Positions 23,826-33,751 are shown, counted from the first letter of the stretch. The stretch is 64,000 nt of DNA from JAQTNP01 sp964616145 (GCA_964616145.1 CAZTRD010000001.1:62001-126000); one strand, 5' to 3'. The notes: generated by a model not told the origin, from the letters alone. Numbers and translations: made by a program.

Positions 23826-26800
23826 ATGTGCGGAATTGTAGGATATATTGGTAAAAAAGAAGCATTGCCCATCATTATTGATGGGCTTAAGCGCCTTGAA
23901 TACCGCGGATATGATTCTGCCGGTGTTGTTGTATTAGAGAAACAAGCATCCTTGGTTAAAGTAAAAGGAAGAGTAAAGGATTTAACTGATAAATTAGATG
24001 GTCAAAAGATTTTAGGAAGTTGTGGTATTGGGCATTGTTTGCCACCAAACGTTTTAATTCAGTTGGCTGATGGCAGAATTCTAGAGATTTCAAAAATTAC
24101 AGATAAAGATAAAATTTTATGCTTAAATCCAAAGACATTAAAATTTGTGCCTGGGAAGGTCAAGGTTTTTAAGCACGAATCGCCAGATTATATTTATAAT
24201 ATCAAAACAAAGTCAGGCTTTTTAAATGCGACTGCTGCTCACAAGATGCTTATTTTCTCTGATGGAATTATTCAGAATAAAGTTGTTAAAGATATAAGGA
24301 AGGGAGATTTATTAATTTTTCCCAAACAAATAGAGATAACTGGTAAAAAGATAAATTTCCAAAAGTGTTTTGCCAAAAGATATTATGAGCTTAGCGATAG
24401 AGCTGTGGACATGATTAGGTCTGCCATAAAAGAGAAATCGTTAACCTTGTCCGAACTAGGCCGTAAGATAAAAATTAGCGATAAATATTTACGTCATATC
24501 ATCAATAATGATCGAAATATCCGAGAAGATTACCTCAAAAAGATTTTATTTCACCTAAACGTCTTTTTTGATAAAAAAGAATTTGTTCCTGTAGACACGA
24601 TCCATGGAAAGTTTATAAAACTTCCAGCTCAAAGCTCGGAGAAATTAATGCAGATTTTAGGATATCTTCTGGGAGATGGCACGGTTCAACCCAAGACAAT
24701 AAGGTTTAAAGATTTAAATAAGCAATTATTACAACATTATCAAGGCCTTATAAATAAGGTATTCAATGTAAGGGGAAGGGTGGTATCTCAGAAAGATACT
24801 GCTGCATACCTATTAGAAGTTAACAGTCAATATTTATCTCGTTGGCTTAAAGTTAATATTATCGACAGAAGTGATGATTTTTTTGGAGAAATCGGGAAAC
24901 TACCCAACAAAGAAATAGCAGCATTTCTAAGAGGATTATTCGATGCAGAGGGGTGCGTTAGTTTGCAATCTAAACAAATAACCCTCAGAATGACAAATCA
25001 ACGATTAGTAAAAACTGTCCAGATGCTATTGCCGCGTTTTAATATTTTATGCTCTTTCACGAAAACAACAAGAAAAAATAAAAATTGGTCAGATGTTTTT
25101 AATATCTCTATTAATAATTTCGATGGTACTAAAAAATTCCTAGATATTGTGAGGGTTTCTTCACAAGAAAAGCTAAAAAGATGTAAGGCAATTGTAAAAC
25201 AGATGGAGTTAGATCAATTAAATTTTTCTTTTAAATATCTACCCTTTACCAAGAAAGAAATATACGAAAGATATATAAATCCTTTGAAAATTCCGCACGG
25301 GAAAATAAAAAAGTTGCTGGGAAACGCAAACAATGATTTTCTCACTGGCAAAAAATTCAAAGAGTTGATAGATTATATTATAAAGAATTATCCCGATAAG
25401 AAGATAGAAAAAGAGCTCAAAATGTTTTCTGAGGGAAATATTGTATTTCAGCCAGCGCAAGAGATCAAGAAAATCAAATCACAGAACAAATACTTGTTTG
25501 ATATAGAAGTTTCTCCACATGCTAATTTTATTGCAGATGGTTTTCTAACTCATAATAGTAGATGGGCGACTCATGGAGAACCATCAGAGGTTAATGCTCA
25601 TCCTCATTTCGATTGTAAAAAAGAGATATTTGTGGTTCATAATGGAATACTTGAAAACTACGTTTCTCTTAAAGAGAAATTAATAGAGAAAGGACATAAA
25701 TTTGTATCTGAAACAGATACAGAAGTTATCGCCCATTTAATAGAGGAATTCTTTGATGGAAATTTAGAAGATGCTTTAAGACGAGCATTAAAAGAAATGG
25801 TTGGGGCCTATGCTATTGCGGTAGTTTCTATAAAAGATCCTGGGAAAATAGTTTTTGCTAAAAAATCCAGTCCATTATTGGTTGGTATCGGCGAAGGAGA
25901 AAACTTTATCGCTTCTGATGCGCCAGCCATATTAGGGAATACAAAAAAGGTAATATATTTAGAAGACAATGAATTGGGAGTAATTACTGCCAATGATTTT
26001 AAAATCATTGATTTAGAAAATAATAGAATAGAAAAAAAGATTTCTCTTTTGGAATGGGACCTAGAGGAAGCAGAGAAAAAGGGATATCCTCATTTCATGT
26101 TTAAAGAAATAATAGAAGAAGGGGATGCAGTTAGGAATGCTTTAAGAGGAAGAATCCTTCCAGAAGAAGGAGCTATCAAATTTGGAGGATTAGAAGATAT
26201 AGAAGAAAAATTAAGAAATGTTGAGAGGATTACAATTATTGCTATGGGGACAGCATATCTGGCAGGATTTGTTGGCAAGTACATGTTAGAAGAATATGCT
26301 CAAATGCCTGTTATGTTAGAGAATGCATCTGAATTTAGATACAAAAAATCAATTATTGATAAGAATTCAGTAGTAATTGCAGTTTCTCAATCTGGAGAAA
26401 CTGCAGATACTCTTTTTGCTGTGAAAGAGGCAAAAAGACAAGGAGCTTTAACCCTGGGCATTATTAACGTGGTAGGTTCCAGTATAGCTAGAGAAGTGGA
26501 CGCCGGGATATATAACCATGCGGGACCAGAGATAGGAGTGGCCTCAACTAAGGCCTTTATCTCCGAGTTAGCCGTGTTTGCCCTACTATCTGTATTCTTG
26601 GGTAGACAAAGAGGCATGTCTCCTGTAATGGGCAAAAGAATCATCCAGGAGCTTAACGAGATCCCATCCTTGATAGGGGGCATATTTAAACAAGAAGATA
26701 GGATAAAAGAACTAGCTAAGAAGTACTATAAACATGAAGATTTCTTCTATTTAGGAAGGAAATACAATTATCCTATTGCCTTAGAGGGAGCATTAAAATT

Positions 26801-27170
26801 AAAGGAAATTTCATATATCCATGCAGAAGGATATCAGGCAGGAGAAATGAAGCATGGCCCAATTGCCATGATTGATGAGAATTTCCCTTCAGTTTGTATT
26901 GTCCCCAAGGATAGTGTCTATGAAAAGAATTTCTCTGGCATTCAAGAAATTAAAGCAAGAAAAGGATTAGTAATTGCTATTACTACAGAGGGGAATGATG
27001 AATTAGATAACATTGCAGATGATGTTTTGTTTATCCCAAAAACTTTAGAAATGTTAACTCCTTTAGTTTCTGTAATTCCTTTACAGCTTTTTGCGTATCA
27101 TGTGGCTGTGTTGAGGGGGAATGATGTAGACAAGCCAAGAAATTTGGCTAAGTCGGTTACCGTGGAATAA
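23826..27170 (+). CDS. glmS: Glucosamine-6-phosphate synthase (isomerising) interrupted by an intein
   Basis: The N-terminal MCGIVGYIG has the Ntn glutaminase Cys2. Residues 1-70 and 578-1114 together give a 607-aa GlmS of normal length, with RWATHGEPSEVNAHPH, two SIS domains (SQSGETADT, EGYQAGEMKHGPIA) and the C-terminus KPRNLAKSVTVE. The enzyme makes glucosamine-6-P from fructose-6-P and glutamine, the entry to UDP-GlcNAc and peptidoglycan. A 507-residue intein splits GIGH | SRWATHG, a highly conserved active-site-adjacent spot. Splicing is required for function. The nucleotidyltransferase at 28471 may act later in the same pathway. Confidence 0.97.
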   Translation: MCGIVGYIGKKEALPIIIDGLKRLEYRGYDSAGVVVLEKQASLVKVKGRVKDLTDKLDGQKILGSCGIGHCLPPNVLIQLADGRILEISKITDKDKILCLNPKTLKFVPGKVKVFKHESPDYIYNIKTKSGFLNATAAHKMLIFSDGIIQNKVVKDIRKGDLLIFPKQIEITGKKINFQKCFAKRYYELSDRAVDMIRSAIKEKSLTLSELGRKIKISDKYLRHIINNDRNIREDYLKKILFHLNVFFDKKEFVPVDTIHGKFIKLPAQSSEKLMQILGYLLGDGTVQPKTIRFKDLNKQLLQHYQGLINKVFNVRGRVVSQKDTAAYLLEVNSQYLSRWLKVNIIDRSDDFFGEIGKLPNKEIAAFLRGLFDAEGCVSLQSKQITLRMTNQRLVKTVQMLLPRFNILCSFTKTTRKNKNWSDVFNISINNFDGTKKFLDIVRVSSQEKLKRCKAIVKQMELDQLNFSFKYLPFTKKEIYERYINPLKIPHGKIKKLLGNANNDFLTGKKFKELIDYIIKNYPDKKIEKELKMFSEGNIVFQPAQEIKKIKSQNKYLFDIEVSPHANFIADGFLTHNSRWATHGEPSEVNAHPHFDCKKEIFVVHNGILENYVSLKEKLIEKGHKFVSETDTEVIAHLIEEFFDGNLEDALRRALKEMVGAYAIAVVSIKDPGKIVFAKKSSPLLVGIGEGENFIASDAPAILGNTKKVIYLEDNELGVITANDFKIIDLENNRIEKKISLLEWDLEEAEKKGYPHFMFKEIIEEGDAVRNALRGRILPEEGAIKFGGLEDIEEKLRNVERITIIAMGTAYLAGFVGKYMLEEYAQMPVMLENASEFRYKKSIIDKNSVVIAVSQSGETADTLFAVKEAKRQGALTLGIINVVGSSIAREVDAGIYNHAGPEIGVASTKAFISELAVFALLSVFLGRQRGMSPVMGKRIIQELNEIPSLIGGIFKQEDRIKELAKKYYKHEDFFYLGRKYNYPIALEGALKLKEISYIHAEGYQAGEMKHGPIAMIDENFPSVCIVPKDSVYEKNFSGIQEIKARKGLVIAITTEGNDELDNIADDVLFIPKTLEMLTPLVSVIPLQLFAYHVAVLRGNDVDKPRNLAKSVTVE
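24036..25556 (+). mobile_element. Intein in GlmS with LAGLIDADG endonuclease and helix-turn-helix insert
   Basis: It begins at Cys71 (CLPPNVLIQLADG, block A) and ends FIADGFLTHN followed by Ser+1, the class 1 splice layout with penultimate His and terminal Asn. Block B is TAAHKM. Two LAGLIDADG motifs are LGYLLGDG and LRGLFDAEG, so the homing endonuclease may be active. Between block B and the endonuclease, about 24400-24560, lies SLTLSELGRKIKISDKYLRH, a Cro/XRE-like helix-turn-helix probably used for DNA recognition. The reading frame is uninterrupted. Confidence 0.95.
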
Positions 27171-28383
27171 GAAACTTCTTACAAAGTTTGATTACTTCTT
27201 TTTTAACTTTTTCGGGGTTGTCTTTTGAGATTAATAATCTATAAAACCAATCTGCAATTATTTGCATTTCGTTTTCTTTCATTCTTCTAGTAGTAGCTGC
27301 AGGAGTTCCTAGTCTCAAGCCAGTTGGCTTGAAAGGAGATTCATCTCCTGGAATTGTATTCCTATTAGCTAAAATATTTGCTTGTTCTAAAAGATTTTCT
27401 GCTTCTGAAGCATCAATTACATTTCTTAAATTGATAAGCAAAAGATGATTATCTGTTCCATCAGTTAAAAGCTTAAAACCTTTCTTTTTTAATTCTTCTG
27501 CTAAGGCATTAGCATTTTTAATAATCTGATTTTGATAATCTTTAAATTCTGGTTTTAATGCTTCCTCGAAAGCAACAGCTTTAGCGCAAATTATATGATG
27601 ATGTCCTCCTCCTTGAATTCCAGGAAATACAGCTTTGTTTATCTGAGTAGCCAGCTCTTTTTTAAAAAATATTACAGCAGACCTAGGTCCTCTTAATGTT
27701 TTATGCGTTGTTGTCATAACAACATCGCTATATTCAAAAGGAGAGGGATGCAACCCTGCAGAAATTAATCCTGCAATATGGGATATATCTGCCAAATGAT
27801 ATGAGCCAACTTCTTTGGCAATTTCTCCAAATTTCTTAAAATCAATAATTCTTGGATAGGCAGTAGCTCCGGAAATTATCAGTTTAGGTCTTTCTCTTAA
27901 AGCAATTTCTCTTAAATTATCATAGTCAATATATCCGTTATCATTTACGCCATAATGGACTATTTGGTATATCTTTGAGGATATGTTCACCTTATGCCCA
28001 TGGCTTAAATGCCCTCCATGGGATAATTGCATAGACAGTATCTTATCCTGCGGTTGCAATAGCCCAAAATATACCGTGAAATTAGCTGGTCCTCCCGATA
28101 ATGGTTGAACATTAACATCCCAGTCATCTTTTAAAGAAAAAACCTCCTTTGCCTTTTTCTGGCAAAGAATTTCCAATTCATCAACTACTTTGCATCCAGG
28201 ATAGTATCTTTGTCCTGGATATCCTTCTGCATATTTATTCGTAAATACGGTTGCAGCAGCTTCCAAAACTGCTTTTGAGGCATAGTTTTCTGAAGGGATT
28301 AAATCTAAGGTTTCTTCTTGGCGTTTAATTTCCTTTTGTATTATCTCATACACATCAGGAGCGGTTTTTCTTATTTTATCCAT
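27157..28383 (-). CDS. glyA: Serine hydroxymethyltransferase
   Basis: The 408-aa PLP enzyme begins with ...IQKEIKRQEETLDLIPSENY, and has NKYAEGYPGQRYYPGC, LSHGGHLSHGHKVN and the Schiff-base lysine in TTTHKTLRGPR. It interconverts serine and glycine and charges tetrahydrofolate with one-carbon units. Its 3' end overlaps the convergent glmS 3' end by 14 nt, so no terminator fits between them. Confidence 0.96.
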   Translation of the reverse strand: MDKIRKTAPDVYEIIQKEIKRQEETLDLIPSENYASKAVLEAAATVFTNKYAEGYPGQRYYPGCKVVDELEILCQKKAKEVFSLKDDWDVNVQPLSGGPANFTVYFGLLQPQDKILSMQLSHGGHLSHGHKVNISSKIYQIVHYGVNDNGYIDYDNLREIALRERPKLIISGATAYPRIIDFKKFGEIAKEVGSYHLADISHIAGLISAGLHPSPFEYSDVVMTTTHKTLRGPRSAVIFFKKELATQINKAVFPGIQGGGHHHIICAKAVAFEEALKPEFKDYQNQIIKNANALAEELKKKGFKLLTDGTDNHLLLINLRNVIDASEAENLLEQANILANRNTIPGDESPFKPTGLRLGTPAATTRRMKENEMQIIADWFYRLLISKDNPEKVKKEVIKLCKKFLIPR

Positions 28384-28470
28384 GGTTTCAGTTTAACAGG
28401 TAAAAATATATGGTCAATGGTTTCAAAACCATCATTTTTTTGTTATTATATCAACAGATAATAAATTAAT

Positions 28471-29643
28471 ATGCAAGCAGTAATAATAGCAGCGGGGAAA
28501 GGGATTAGAATTCATCCCATTTCTTTAACTAGGCCCAAACCATTTTTTCAATTAATGGGCCAAACAATGATTGAATATGCCCTGGATCAGCTTGAAGGTA
28601 TAGCAAGCGAGGTAATTTTAGTTTTGGGATACAAAAGAGAAATGATTCAAAGAAGAGTGGGGTCTAGATATAAAGGGATGAAGATTAGATATGTATTGCA
28701 GAAAAAACAAACAGGAACTGGTAGCGCTGTCGCAGCTGCTTTAAAATATCTAGATGACAAGTTTCTTCTTTTAATGGGAGATGATTTGTATTCTAGAAAA
28801 GATATTAAAGTAATATTAAAGAAATTTCCTGCGATAGGAGCTCAAATTGTAAAAAATCCTAAAAGTTTTGGAGTTATCACACAGAAAAATGGAATAATGA
28901 TTAATCTTTCAGAAAAGCCAGAAAGACCGCAATCTAATTTAGCGAATATTGCAATGTATTATCTTCCTAAAGGTATTTTTAAATACGCGATTAGCAAATC
29001 TGCCAGGGGAGAATATGAGTTTACCGACTATATTAAACAATTTGCCAATGATCAGAAATTAAATGTTTCTATTGCCAAAGAATGGATGCCAATTCCATAT
29101 ATTTGGGATTTTTTACCTCTTGCGGATAAAAAACTAGAAAAGATTAAGAAAGAGAATAGAGGGAAGATAGAGAAAGGAGCTAAATTGGATGGAACAGTGT
29201 CGATACAAGAGAAAACAATTATCAATTCAAATACAATTATCAATGGTCCAGCATATATTGGAGAAAATTGCATTTTAGATAGCTGTATTATTCATCCAGG
29301 AACTGTAATAGAAAATAATTGTAAGATTGGTCCTAACTCTGAAATTTCCCATTCTATCATTAGTCCAGGGACAATAATAAAGGGAAATACAACCATTAAA
29401 GATTCAATTCTTGGCTGCAATTGCAGAATAGGGAATAATGTAAAATTCCTTAATCGTGCGAAATCTGGAACTGTCAAAGTAATGATGCAGGATAAACTGA
29501 TTGATACTAATAAGAAGATTTTAGGGTCATTTCTGGGAGATAATGTCGTGATAGGAGACAATACAACTATTTGCGCTGGAGTGAAAATCAATCCCAATAG
29601 AAGAATAAAAACTAATTCCCAAATATTAAAAGATATTGTATGA
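28471..29643 (+). CDS. Sugar-phosphate nucleotidyltransferase with left-handed beta-helix (GlmU-like)
   Basis: The N-terminal Rossmann domain shows AAGKGIRIHPISLTRPK (G-x-G-x-R type signature) and LLMGDDLYS for metal and nucleotide binding. From about residue 245 there are hexapeptide repeats (INGPAYIGENCILDSCIIHPG...), the left-handed beta-helix of GlmU and related enzymes. Function as glucose-1-P or GlcNAc-1-P nucleotidyltransferase is inferred; a GlmU role would complement the nearby glmS. The acetyltransferase catalytic His is not clearly identifiable. It overlaps the next gene by 4 nt. Confidence 0.85.
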   Translation: MQAVIIAAGKGIRIHPISLTRPKPFFQLMGQTMIEYALDQLEGIASEVILVLGYKREMIQRRVGSRYKGMKIRYVLQKKQTGTGSAVAAALKYLDDKFLLLMGDDLYSRKDIKVILKKFPAIGAQIVKNPKSFGVITQKNGIMINLSEKPERPQSNLANIAMYYLPKGIFKYAISKSARGEYEFTDYIKQFANDQKLNVSIAKEWMPIPYIWDFLPLADKKLEKIKKENRGKIEKGAKLDGTVSIQEKTIINSNTIINGPAYIGENCILDSCIIHPGTVIENNCKIGPNSEISHSIISPGTIIKGNTTIKDSILGCNCRIGNNVKFLNRAKSGTVKVMMQDKLIDTNKKILGSFLGDNVVIGDNTTICAGVKINPNRRIKTNSQILKDIV

Positions 29644-30170
29644 ATCCGGATTTAATAATTTTTAGGGCATTTAATAATTTGTCAGGCAAATCAAACATCC
29701 TAGATAAATTTGTAATTTTTTGTTCGGAATATTCAGGATATGTATATCTTTTAATAGTCGCGTTGATCCTTTTAAGGAATTTTAAAAAGAATATACATAC
29801 AATTATTGAAATTTGTATTTCCGGATTTTTGGCAAGGATAGTGATAGCGGAAGCGATAAGATTTTTCTTTTATCCAGACAGGCCGTTTGTTAATTTTAAC
29901 GTAAATCAATTATTACATCATTCTGCCAGTGGATCTTTTCCTTCAGGTCATGCAATATTCTTTTTTGCGGTTTCAATGTCTATTTTCCTGTGGGACAAAA
30001 AGATTGGGGTAGTCGGGTTATCTATTAGTCTTTTAATCGGCCTATCAAGGGTTTTGGGGGGAATTCATTGGCCGTCTGACATTCTAGTTGGTGCGGGGTT
30101 AGGGATGATAACAGCAGTGATAGTAAATAAGATAATAAAATGTTATTTGAAACAAAAAAACGTCCAGTAG
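29640..30170 (+). CDS. PAP2-family membrane phosphatase (undecaprenyl-diphosphatase-like)
   Basis: The 176-aa polytopic protein carries the three PAP2 signatures: RFFFYPDRPF (K/R-x6-RP), SFPSGHA and SRVLGGIHWPSD. These supply the nucleophilic His of lipid phosphatases. The likely job is recycling of undecaprenyl pyrophosphate for envelope polymers, consistent with the upstream sugar nucleotidyltransferase to which it is coupled by ATGA. Substrate is inferred. Confidence 0.88.
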   Translation: MNPDLIIFRAFNNLSGKSNILDKFVIFCSEYSGYVYLLIVALILLRNFKKNIHTIIEICISGFLARIVIAEAIRFFFYPDRPFVNFNVNQLLHHSASGSFPSGHAIFFFAVSMSIFLWDKKIGVVGLSISLLIGLSRVLGGIHWPSDILVGAGLGMITAVIVNKIIKCYLKQKNVQ

Positions 30171-30178
30171 GACGTTTT
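30157..30178. terminator. Bidirectional terminator
   Basis: AAAACGTCC and GGACGTTTT pair around AGTA. The PAP2 stop codon lies in the loop, and the opposite strand serves the convergent small membrane protein gene. Confidence 0.85.
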
Positions 30179-30190
30179 CCTCAATTCTAT

Positions 30191-30457
30191 CTATTTCTTC
30201 TTTGATATTACCCTGGAAAGATTTATTGAAAGAAGTACAAAGATAACAGTAATTAATAAAGCGTAAAGGATTTTTCCTAATATTGCATCCCCTGGCTGTA
30301 TAAATTTATCAAAAATCATTTTTATCGTATCATTCCAGGCGAGAGCGGCAATAAAACCAACAGCTCCTAATATTAAAGTGATTGTTTTTTCTGAGATTTC
30401 CTTCCTAGTTGCATTAAATTTAACTGCAGTTTTCTTTTGAGATTTCTTCTTTTTCAT
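30191..30457 (-). CDS. Small two-helix membrane protein, DUF5654-like
   Basis: The 88-aa protein has a Lys-rich N-terminus and two transmembrane helices, the first with GAVGFIAALAWNDTIK, the pattern I associate with DUF5654 proteins of archaea and CPR bacteria. Function is unknown. It is divergently oriented to the SdpI-like gene. Confidence 0.7.
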   Translation of the reverse strand: MKKKKSQKKTAVKFNATRKEISEKTITLILGAVGFIAALAWNDTIKMIFDKFIQPGDAILGKILYALLITVIFVLLSINLSRVISKKK

Positions 30458-30538
30458 TTGAAAAAATAAATTAATTATTTAATCATTATATTACGCTTTT
30501 GATTTTATACAAACTGTGGATTATTATTAAGTAATAAT

Positions 30539-31180
30539 ATGAATAAAAAAATATACCTAATTTTATCTTTATTAATAATTTTGGCCAGTTTTCTGGTCGG
30601 ATACTTCTTGTATCCGCAGATGCCAGATAGAATGGCATCTCATTGGAATGGCTTAGGGCAAGTTGATGGATATATGTCAAAAGCCTTAGCTTTGTTTATC
30701 ATGCCAGTATTATCCTTGATTATGCTTTTTGGGATGGTATTCATTCCGAAACTAGATCCGTTAAAAAAGAACGTTAAGAAATTTGAGGAATACTACCATG
30801 GTTTTATGCTCGGAATGGTAGCATTTCTTTTCTATATCTACCTTTTAAGCATATTCTGGAATCTTGGAATCAAATTTAGCATGATTAGGAGCTTAGTCCC
30901 CGCATTTGCGATATTATTCTTCTATTGCGGCGTTCTCATGGAAAAGGCCAAACAGAATTGGTTTATCGGTATCAAAACCGCCTGGACTCTGAGCAATGAA
31001 GAAGTTTGGGATAAAACTCACAAATTGGGAGGAAAGCTATTTAAATTATCTGCTGTAATCTCTTTAATCGGACTATTCTTTGACAGAATTGCCATATGGC
31101 TAACAATAGGGCCGATTACCTTAAGCAGCATATTCATCATCATCTACTCATATTTTGTTTATAGGAAAATTAAGAAATAA
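30539..31180 (+). CDS. SdpI/DUF1648-family integral membrane protein
   Basis: The 213-aa protein begins with a DUF1648-type helix and loop YPQMPDRMASHWNGLGQVDGYMSK and continues with helices and NWFIGIKTAWTLSNEEVWDKTHKLGGK, the SdpI signature. In Bacillus, SdpI gives immunity to the SdpC toxin and binds an autorepressor. No toxin gene is seen here, so the role is probably general envelope physiology. Confidence 0.87.
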   Translation: MNKKIYLILSLLIILASFLVGYFLYPQMPDRMASHWNGLGQVDGYMSKALALFIMPVLSLIMLFGMVFIPKLDPLKKNVKKFEEYYHGFMLGMVAFLFYIYLLSIFWNLGIKFSMIRSLVPAFAILFFYCGVLMEKAKQNWFIGIKTAWTLSNEEVWDKTHKLGGKLFKLSAVISLIGLFFDRIAIWLTIGPITLSSIFIIIYSYFVYRKIKK

Positions 31181-31184
31181 ATAA

Positions 31185-31556
31185 ATGGAAAGAAACCAAA
31201 TATATAAATGTGGTATTTGCGGAAATATAGTGGAGGTATTATTTGTTGGGGGAGGAACATTGGTTTGTTGCGGGCAGCCAATGGAACTACAAGCGGAAAA
31301 AATAAATGATACGGGAGCAGAAAAACACGTTCCTATTATAGAAAAGACAGACAAAGGTATTTTAGTTAAAATTGGCTCAGTTCCTCATCCGATGGAAGAA
31401 TCCCATTATATCCAATGGGTAGAATTGATTATTGATGAGAAGAGATATAAAGAATTTTTAAAACCCAACAATCAACCAAAAACATTATTCTGTGTTGCTG
31501 GAGAAAAAATACAAGCCAGAATATATTGTAATATTCATGGCCTATGGAAGGGTTGA
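31185..31556 (+). CDS. dfx: Desulfoferrodoxin / superoxide reductase
   Basis: The 123-aa protein has a desulforedoxin centre (C9, C12, C28, C29) and a superoxide reductase centre (E47, H48, H68, H74, C115, H118), so it is a two-iron 2Fe-SOR. It reduces superoxide to peroxide without releasing oxygen, as in anaerobes, matching the oxygen-sensitive NrdD encoded elsewhere in the window. The electron donor may be a rubredoxin or ferredoxin. Confidence 0.96.
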   Translation: MERNQIYKCGICGNIVEVLFVGGGTLVCCGQPMELQAEKINDTGAEKHVPIIEKTDKGILVKIGSVPHPMEESHYIQWVELIIDEKRYKEFLKPNNQPKTLFCVAGEKIQARIYCNIHGLWKG

Positions 31557-31576
31557 ATATAATCTTTTTTCCTACG

Positions 31577-31663
31577 TGGTGCCCGGGGAGGGAGTCGAAC
31601 CCTCATGAGATAAATCTCACACGATTTTGAGTCGTGCGCGTCTGCCAGTTCCGCCACCTGGGC
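31577..31663 (-). tRNA. tRNA-Leu (CAA)
   Basis: Class II tRNA: acceptor GCCCAGG/CCCGGGC (one A-C mismatch at 5-68), a leucine-type D-arm, anticodon arm CACGA-CTCAAAA-TCGTG with anticodon CAA, variable stem GAGA/TCTC and T-arm GAGGG-TTCGACT-CCCTC. Discriminator A and a genomic CCA (31579-31577) follow. It is a normal tRNA, in contrast to the pair near 20.7 kb. Confidence 0.95.
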
Positions 31664-31697
31664 TTCTTTTAAACATTAACAAATTAGCAGTACATTT

Positions 31698-33743
31698 TCA
31701 ATCCTTTTTGACAGTTGAGCAATTTGGATTACTGCAATACTTTTGTTTTCTTTTTGTTTCTGCCATTGGCCAGCCGCATTCTTTACAAGCTTCTTTTATC
31801 GGCTTATCCCAGCTGGCAAAATCGCAATTAGGATAATTGCTGCAACCATAGAAGATTTTTCTCCTTTTAGTTCTTTTTTCTACAATATCTCCTGTCTTGC
31901 ACTTAGGGCATTTGATATCCAAATCCCTTTTTTCATCTTTAATATTCCTGGTGTATTTACATTTAGGGAAATTAGAACAGGCGATGAATTTCCCATATCT
32001 TCCCATTTTCAAAACCAAATCAGATCCGCAATCAGGACATTTCTCATCAAGTTTTTCATGTAGAGTTTCTTTTTTAGCAATTTCTTCGTTTTTTTTCTCA
32101 AGATTTTTGGAAAAAGGATCATAGAATTCACGGATTACTTTAGTCCATTCTTTTTGTCCTTCTGCTATTTCATCTAATTCTTTTTCCATTCCTGCTGTGA
32201 ATTTGAGATCCACTATTTCTGGGAAATGTTTTACTAAAAGATCGTCTACCATTATTCCTATCTCAGTTGGCATCAGCTTTTTGGCCTCATCTTTTTCTAC
32301 ATAGTTGCGATCCTGGATTGTAGAAATAATGGGAGCATAGGTTGAAGGTCTGCCTATGCCATTTTCCTCCAGGGCCTTGATTAAAGTAGCTTCAGTATAC
32401 CTGCTTGGCGGCTCTGTGAAATGTTGCTTTGGCAACAATTCTATCAGATTAAGAATTTGGTTTTCTTTTAAATTCGGCAATGATTTTTCTTCAAATTTCA
32501 TCGGATAGATTTTTAAGAACCCATCAAATTTCAAGGTCTGGCCGTTAGCTACAAATCCATAATTGTTGGCCTTGATATTTACAGCGATAGAATCAAAAAC
32601 AGCTGGTTTCATTTGAGTAGCCAGGAATCTTTTCCAGATCAAATCATATAGTCTTAATTGATCTCTCTGGAGTTTTTCTTTCAATGATTCGGGAACAGCG
32701 AAAACATCAGTTGGCCTGATTGATTCATGGGCCTCCTGGGCTAATTTTGATTTTGTTTTGTATTGGCGGAAGTTGTGGTATTTCTCCCCGAACTCCTTTT
32801 CTATCAGTTCCTTTGCCTGATTTAATGCAAAGCCTGAAATATTCAAGGAATCGGTTCTGTGATAGGTAATCAGACCTGTTTCATACAGTCCTTGGGCAAG
32901 AAACATTGTTTTCTTTGCAGGGAATCTGAATAAGGCAAATGCTGTTTGTTGAAGAGAGCTAGTAGTAAATGGATACAGAGGATTTCTGACAGTTTCTTTT
33001 CTTTGGATATCTGAGACGATAAACTGAGAATTTTTTAATTCTTTTGTTATATTATCTGCCTCTATTTTGGTTTTTATGGCAAACTTGTCTAAAACCTTTT
33101 CATCTTTTTTATTCAGACTAGCTAAAAATTCTGATTTCTCCGCTTCCAAGTTTGCTTGTATTGTCCAATATTCCTGTGATTTAAAATCTTTAATATCTTT
33201 CTCTCTCTGGACTATTAATCTGACTGCAGCTGACTGAACTCTTCCGGCAGATAGTCCTCTGGCTATTTTTTTCCATAACAAGGGAGATAGTTTATATCCT
33301 ACCAACCTGTCTAGAATTCTTCTTCCAAATTGAGAATATACCAAATTCATGTCTATCTTTCTTGGATTTTTCAAAGCATTCTTAATAGCTTCATTTGTAA
33401 TCTCATGAAATACTATTCTTTGGTAATCCTTTAAATCCAAAGCTTCTTTTAAATGGAATGCTATAGCTTCTCCTTCTCTATCCTCGTCGGTTGCTAGAAT
33501 TACTTCGGTTGATTTTTTCAATTCATCCTTTAAAGCCTTTAAAGGCTTTCTTGCTTTGGGAGGAATTACGTACTGAGCCTCAAAGTTTTTTTCTGTATCT
33601 ATCCCTAATTTTGATTTGGGCAAATCCCTAATATGTCCGAAAGAAGAAAGAACAGAAAATCCGCTTCCAATAAATTTCTGGATAGTTTTAGACTTGGTAG
33701 GGGATTCTACTATTACTAATGTTTTATTTTTCTTTGTCGGCAT
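31698..33743 (-). CDS. topA: DNA topoisomerase I
   Basis: The 681-aa type IA enzyme has the TOPRIM domain (VIVESPTKSKTIQ ... TDEDREGEA), LSAGRVQSAAV and the active-site TGLITYHRTDS. The C-terminus carries three zinc-ribbon repeats: CPDC...CSNFPKC, CPKC...CSNYPNC, and CKEC...CSNPNC. It relaxes negative supercoils. The dprA start lies upstream by 8 nt on the same strand, a frequent topA-dprA arrangement. Confidence 0.97.
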   Translation of the reverse strand: MPTKKNKTLVIVESPTKSKTIQKFIGSGFSVLSSFGHIRDLPKSKLGIDTEKNFEAQYVIPPKARKPLKALKDELKKSTEVILATDEDREGEAIAFHLKEALDLKDYQRIVFHEITNEAIKNALKNPRKIDMNLVYSQFGRRILDRLVGYKLSPLLWKKIARGLSAGRVQSAAVRLIVQREKDIKDFKSQEYWTIQANLEAEKSEFLASLNKKDEKVLDKFAIKTKIEADNITKELKNSQFIVSDIQRKETVRNPLYPFTTSSLQQTAFALFRFPAKKTMFLAQGLYETGLITYHRTDSLNISGFALNQAKELIEKEFGEKYHNFRQYKTKSKLAQEAHESIRPTDVFAVPESLKEKLQRDQLRLYDLIWKRFLATQMKPAVFDSIAVNIKANNYGFVANGQTLKFDGFLKIYPMKFEEKSLPNLKENQILNLIELLPKQHFTEPPSRYTEATLIKALEENGIGRPSTYAPIISTIQDRNYVEKDEAKKLMPTEIGIMVDDLLVKHFPEIVDLKFTAGMEKELDEIAEGQKEWTKVIREFYDPFSKNLEKKNEEIAKKETLHEKLDEKCPDCGSDLVLKMGRYGKFIACSNFPKCKYTRNIKDEKRDLDIKCPKCKTGDIVEKRTKRRKIFYGCSNYPNCDFASWDKPIKEACKECGWPMAETKRKQKYCSNPNCSTVKKD

Positions 33744-33751
33744 GTCGGGAT

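Noticed and set aside
31577..31663. Defective tRNA-Leu because of the A5-C68 acceptor mismatch
   Set aside because: All other features, including anticodon loop, T-arm and encoded CCA, are normal; one mismatch is tolerable.
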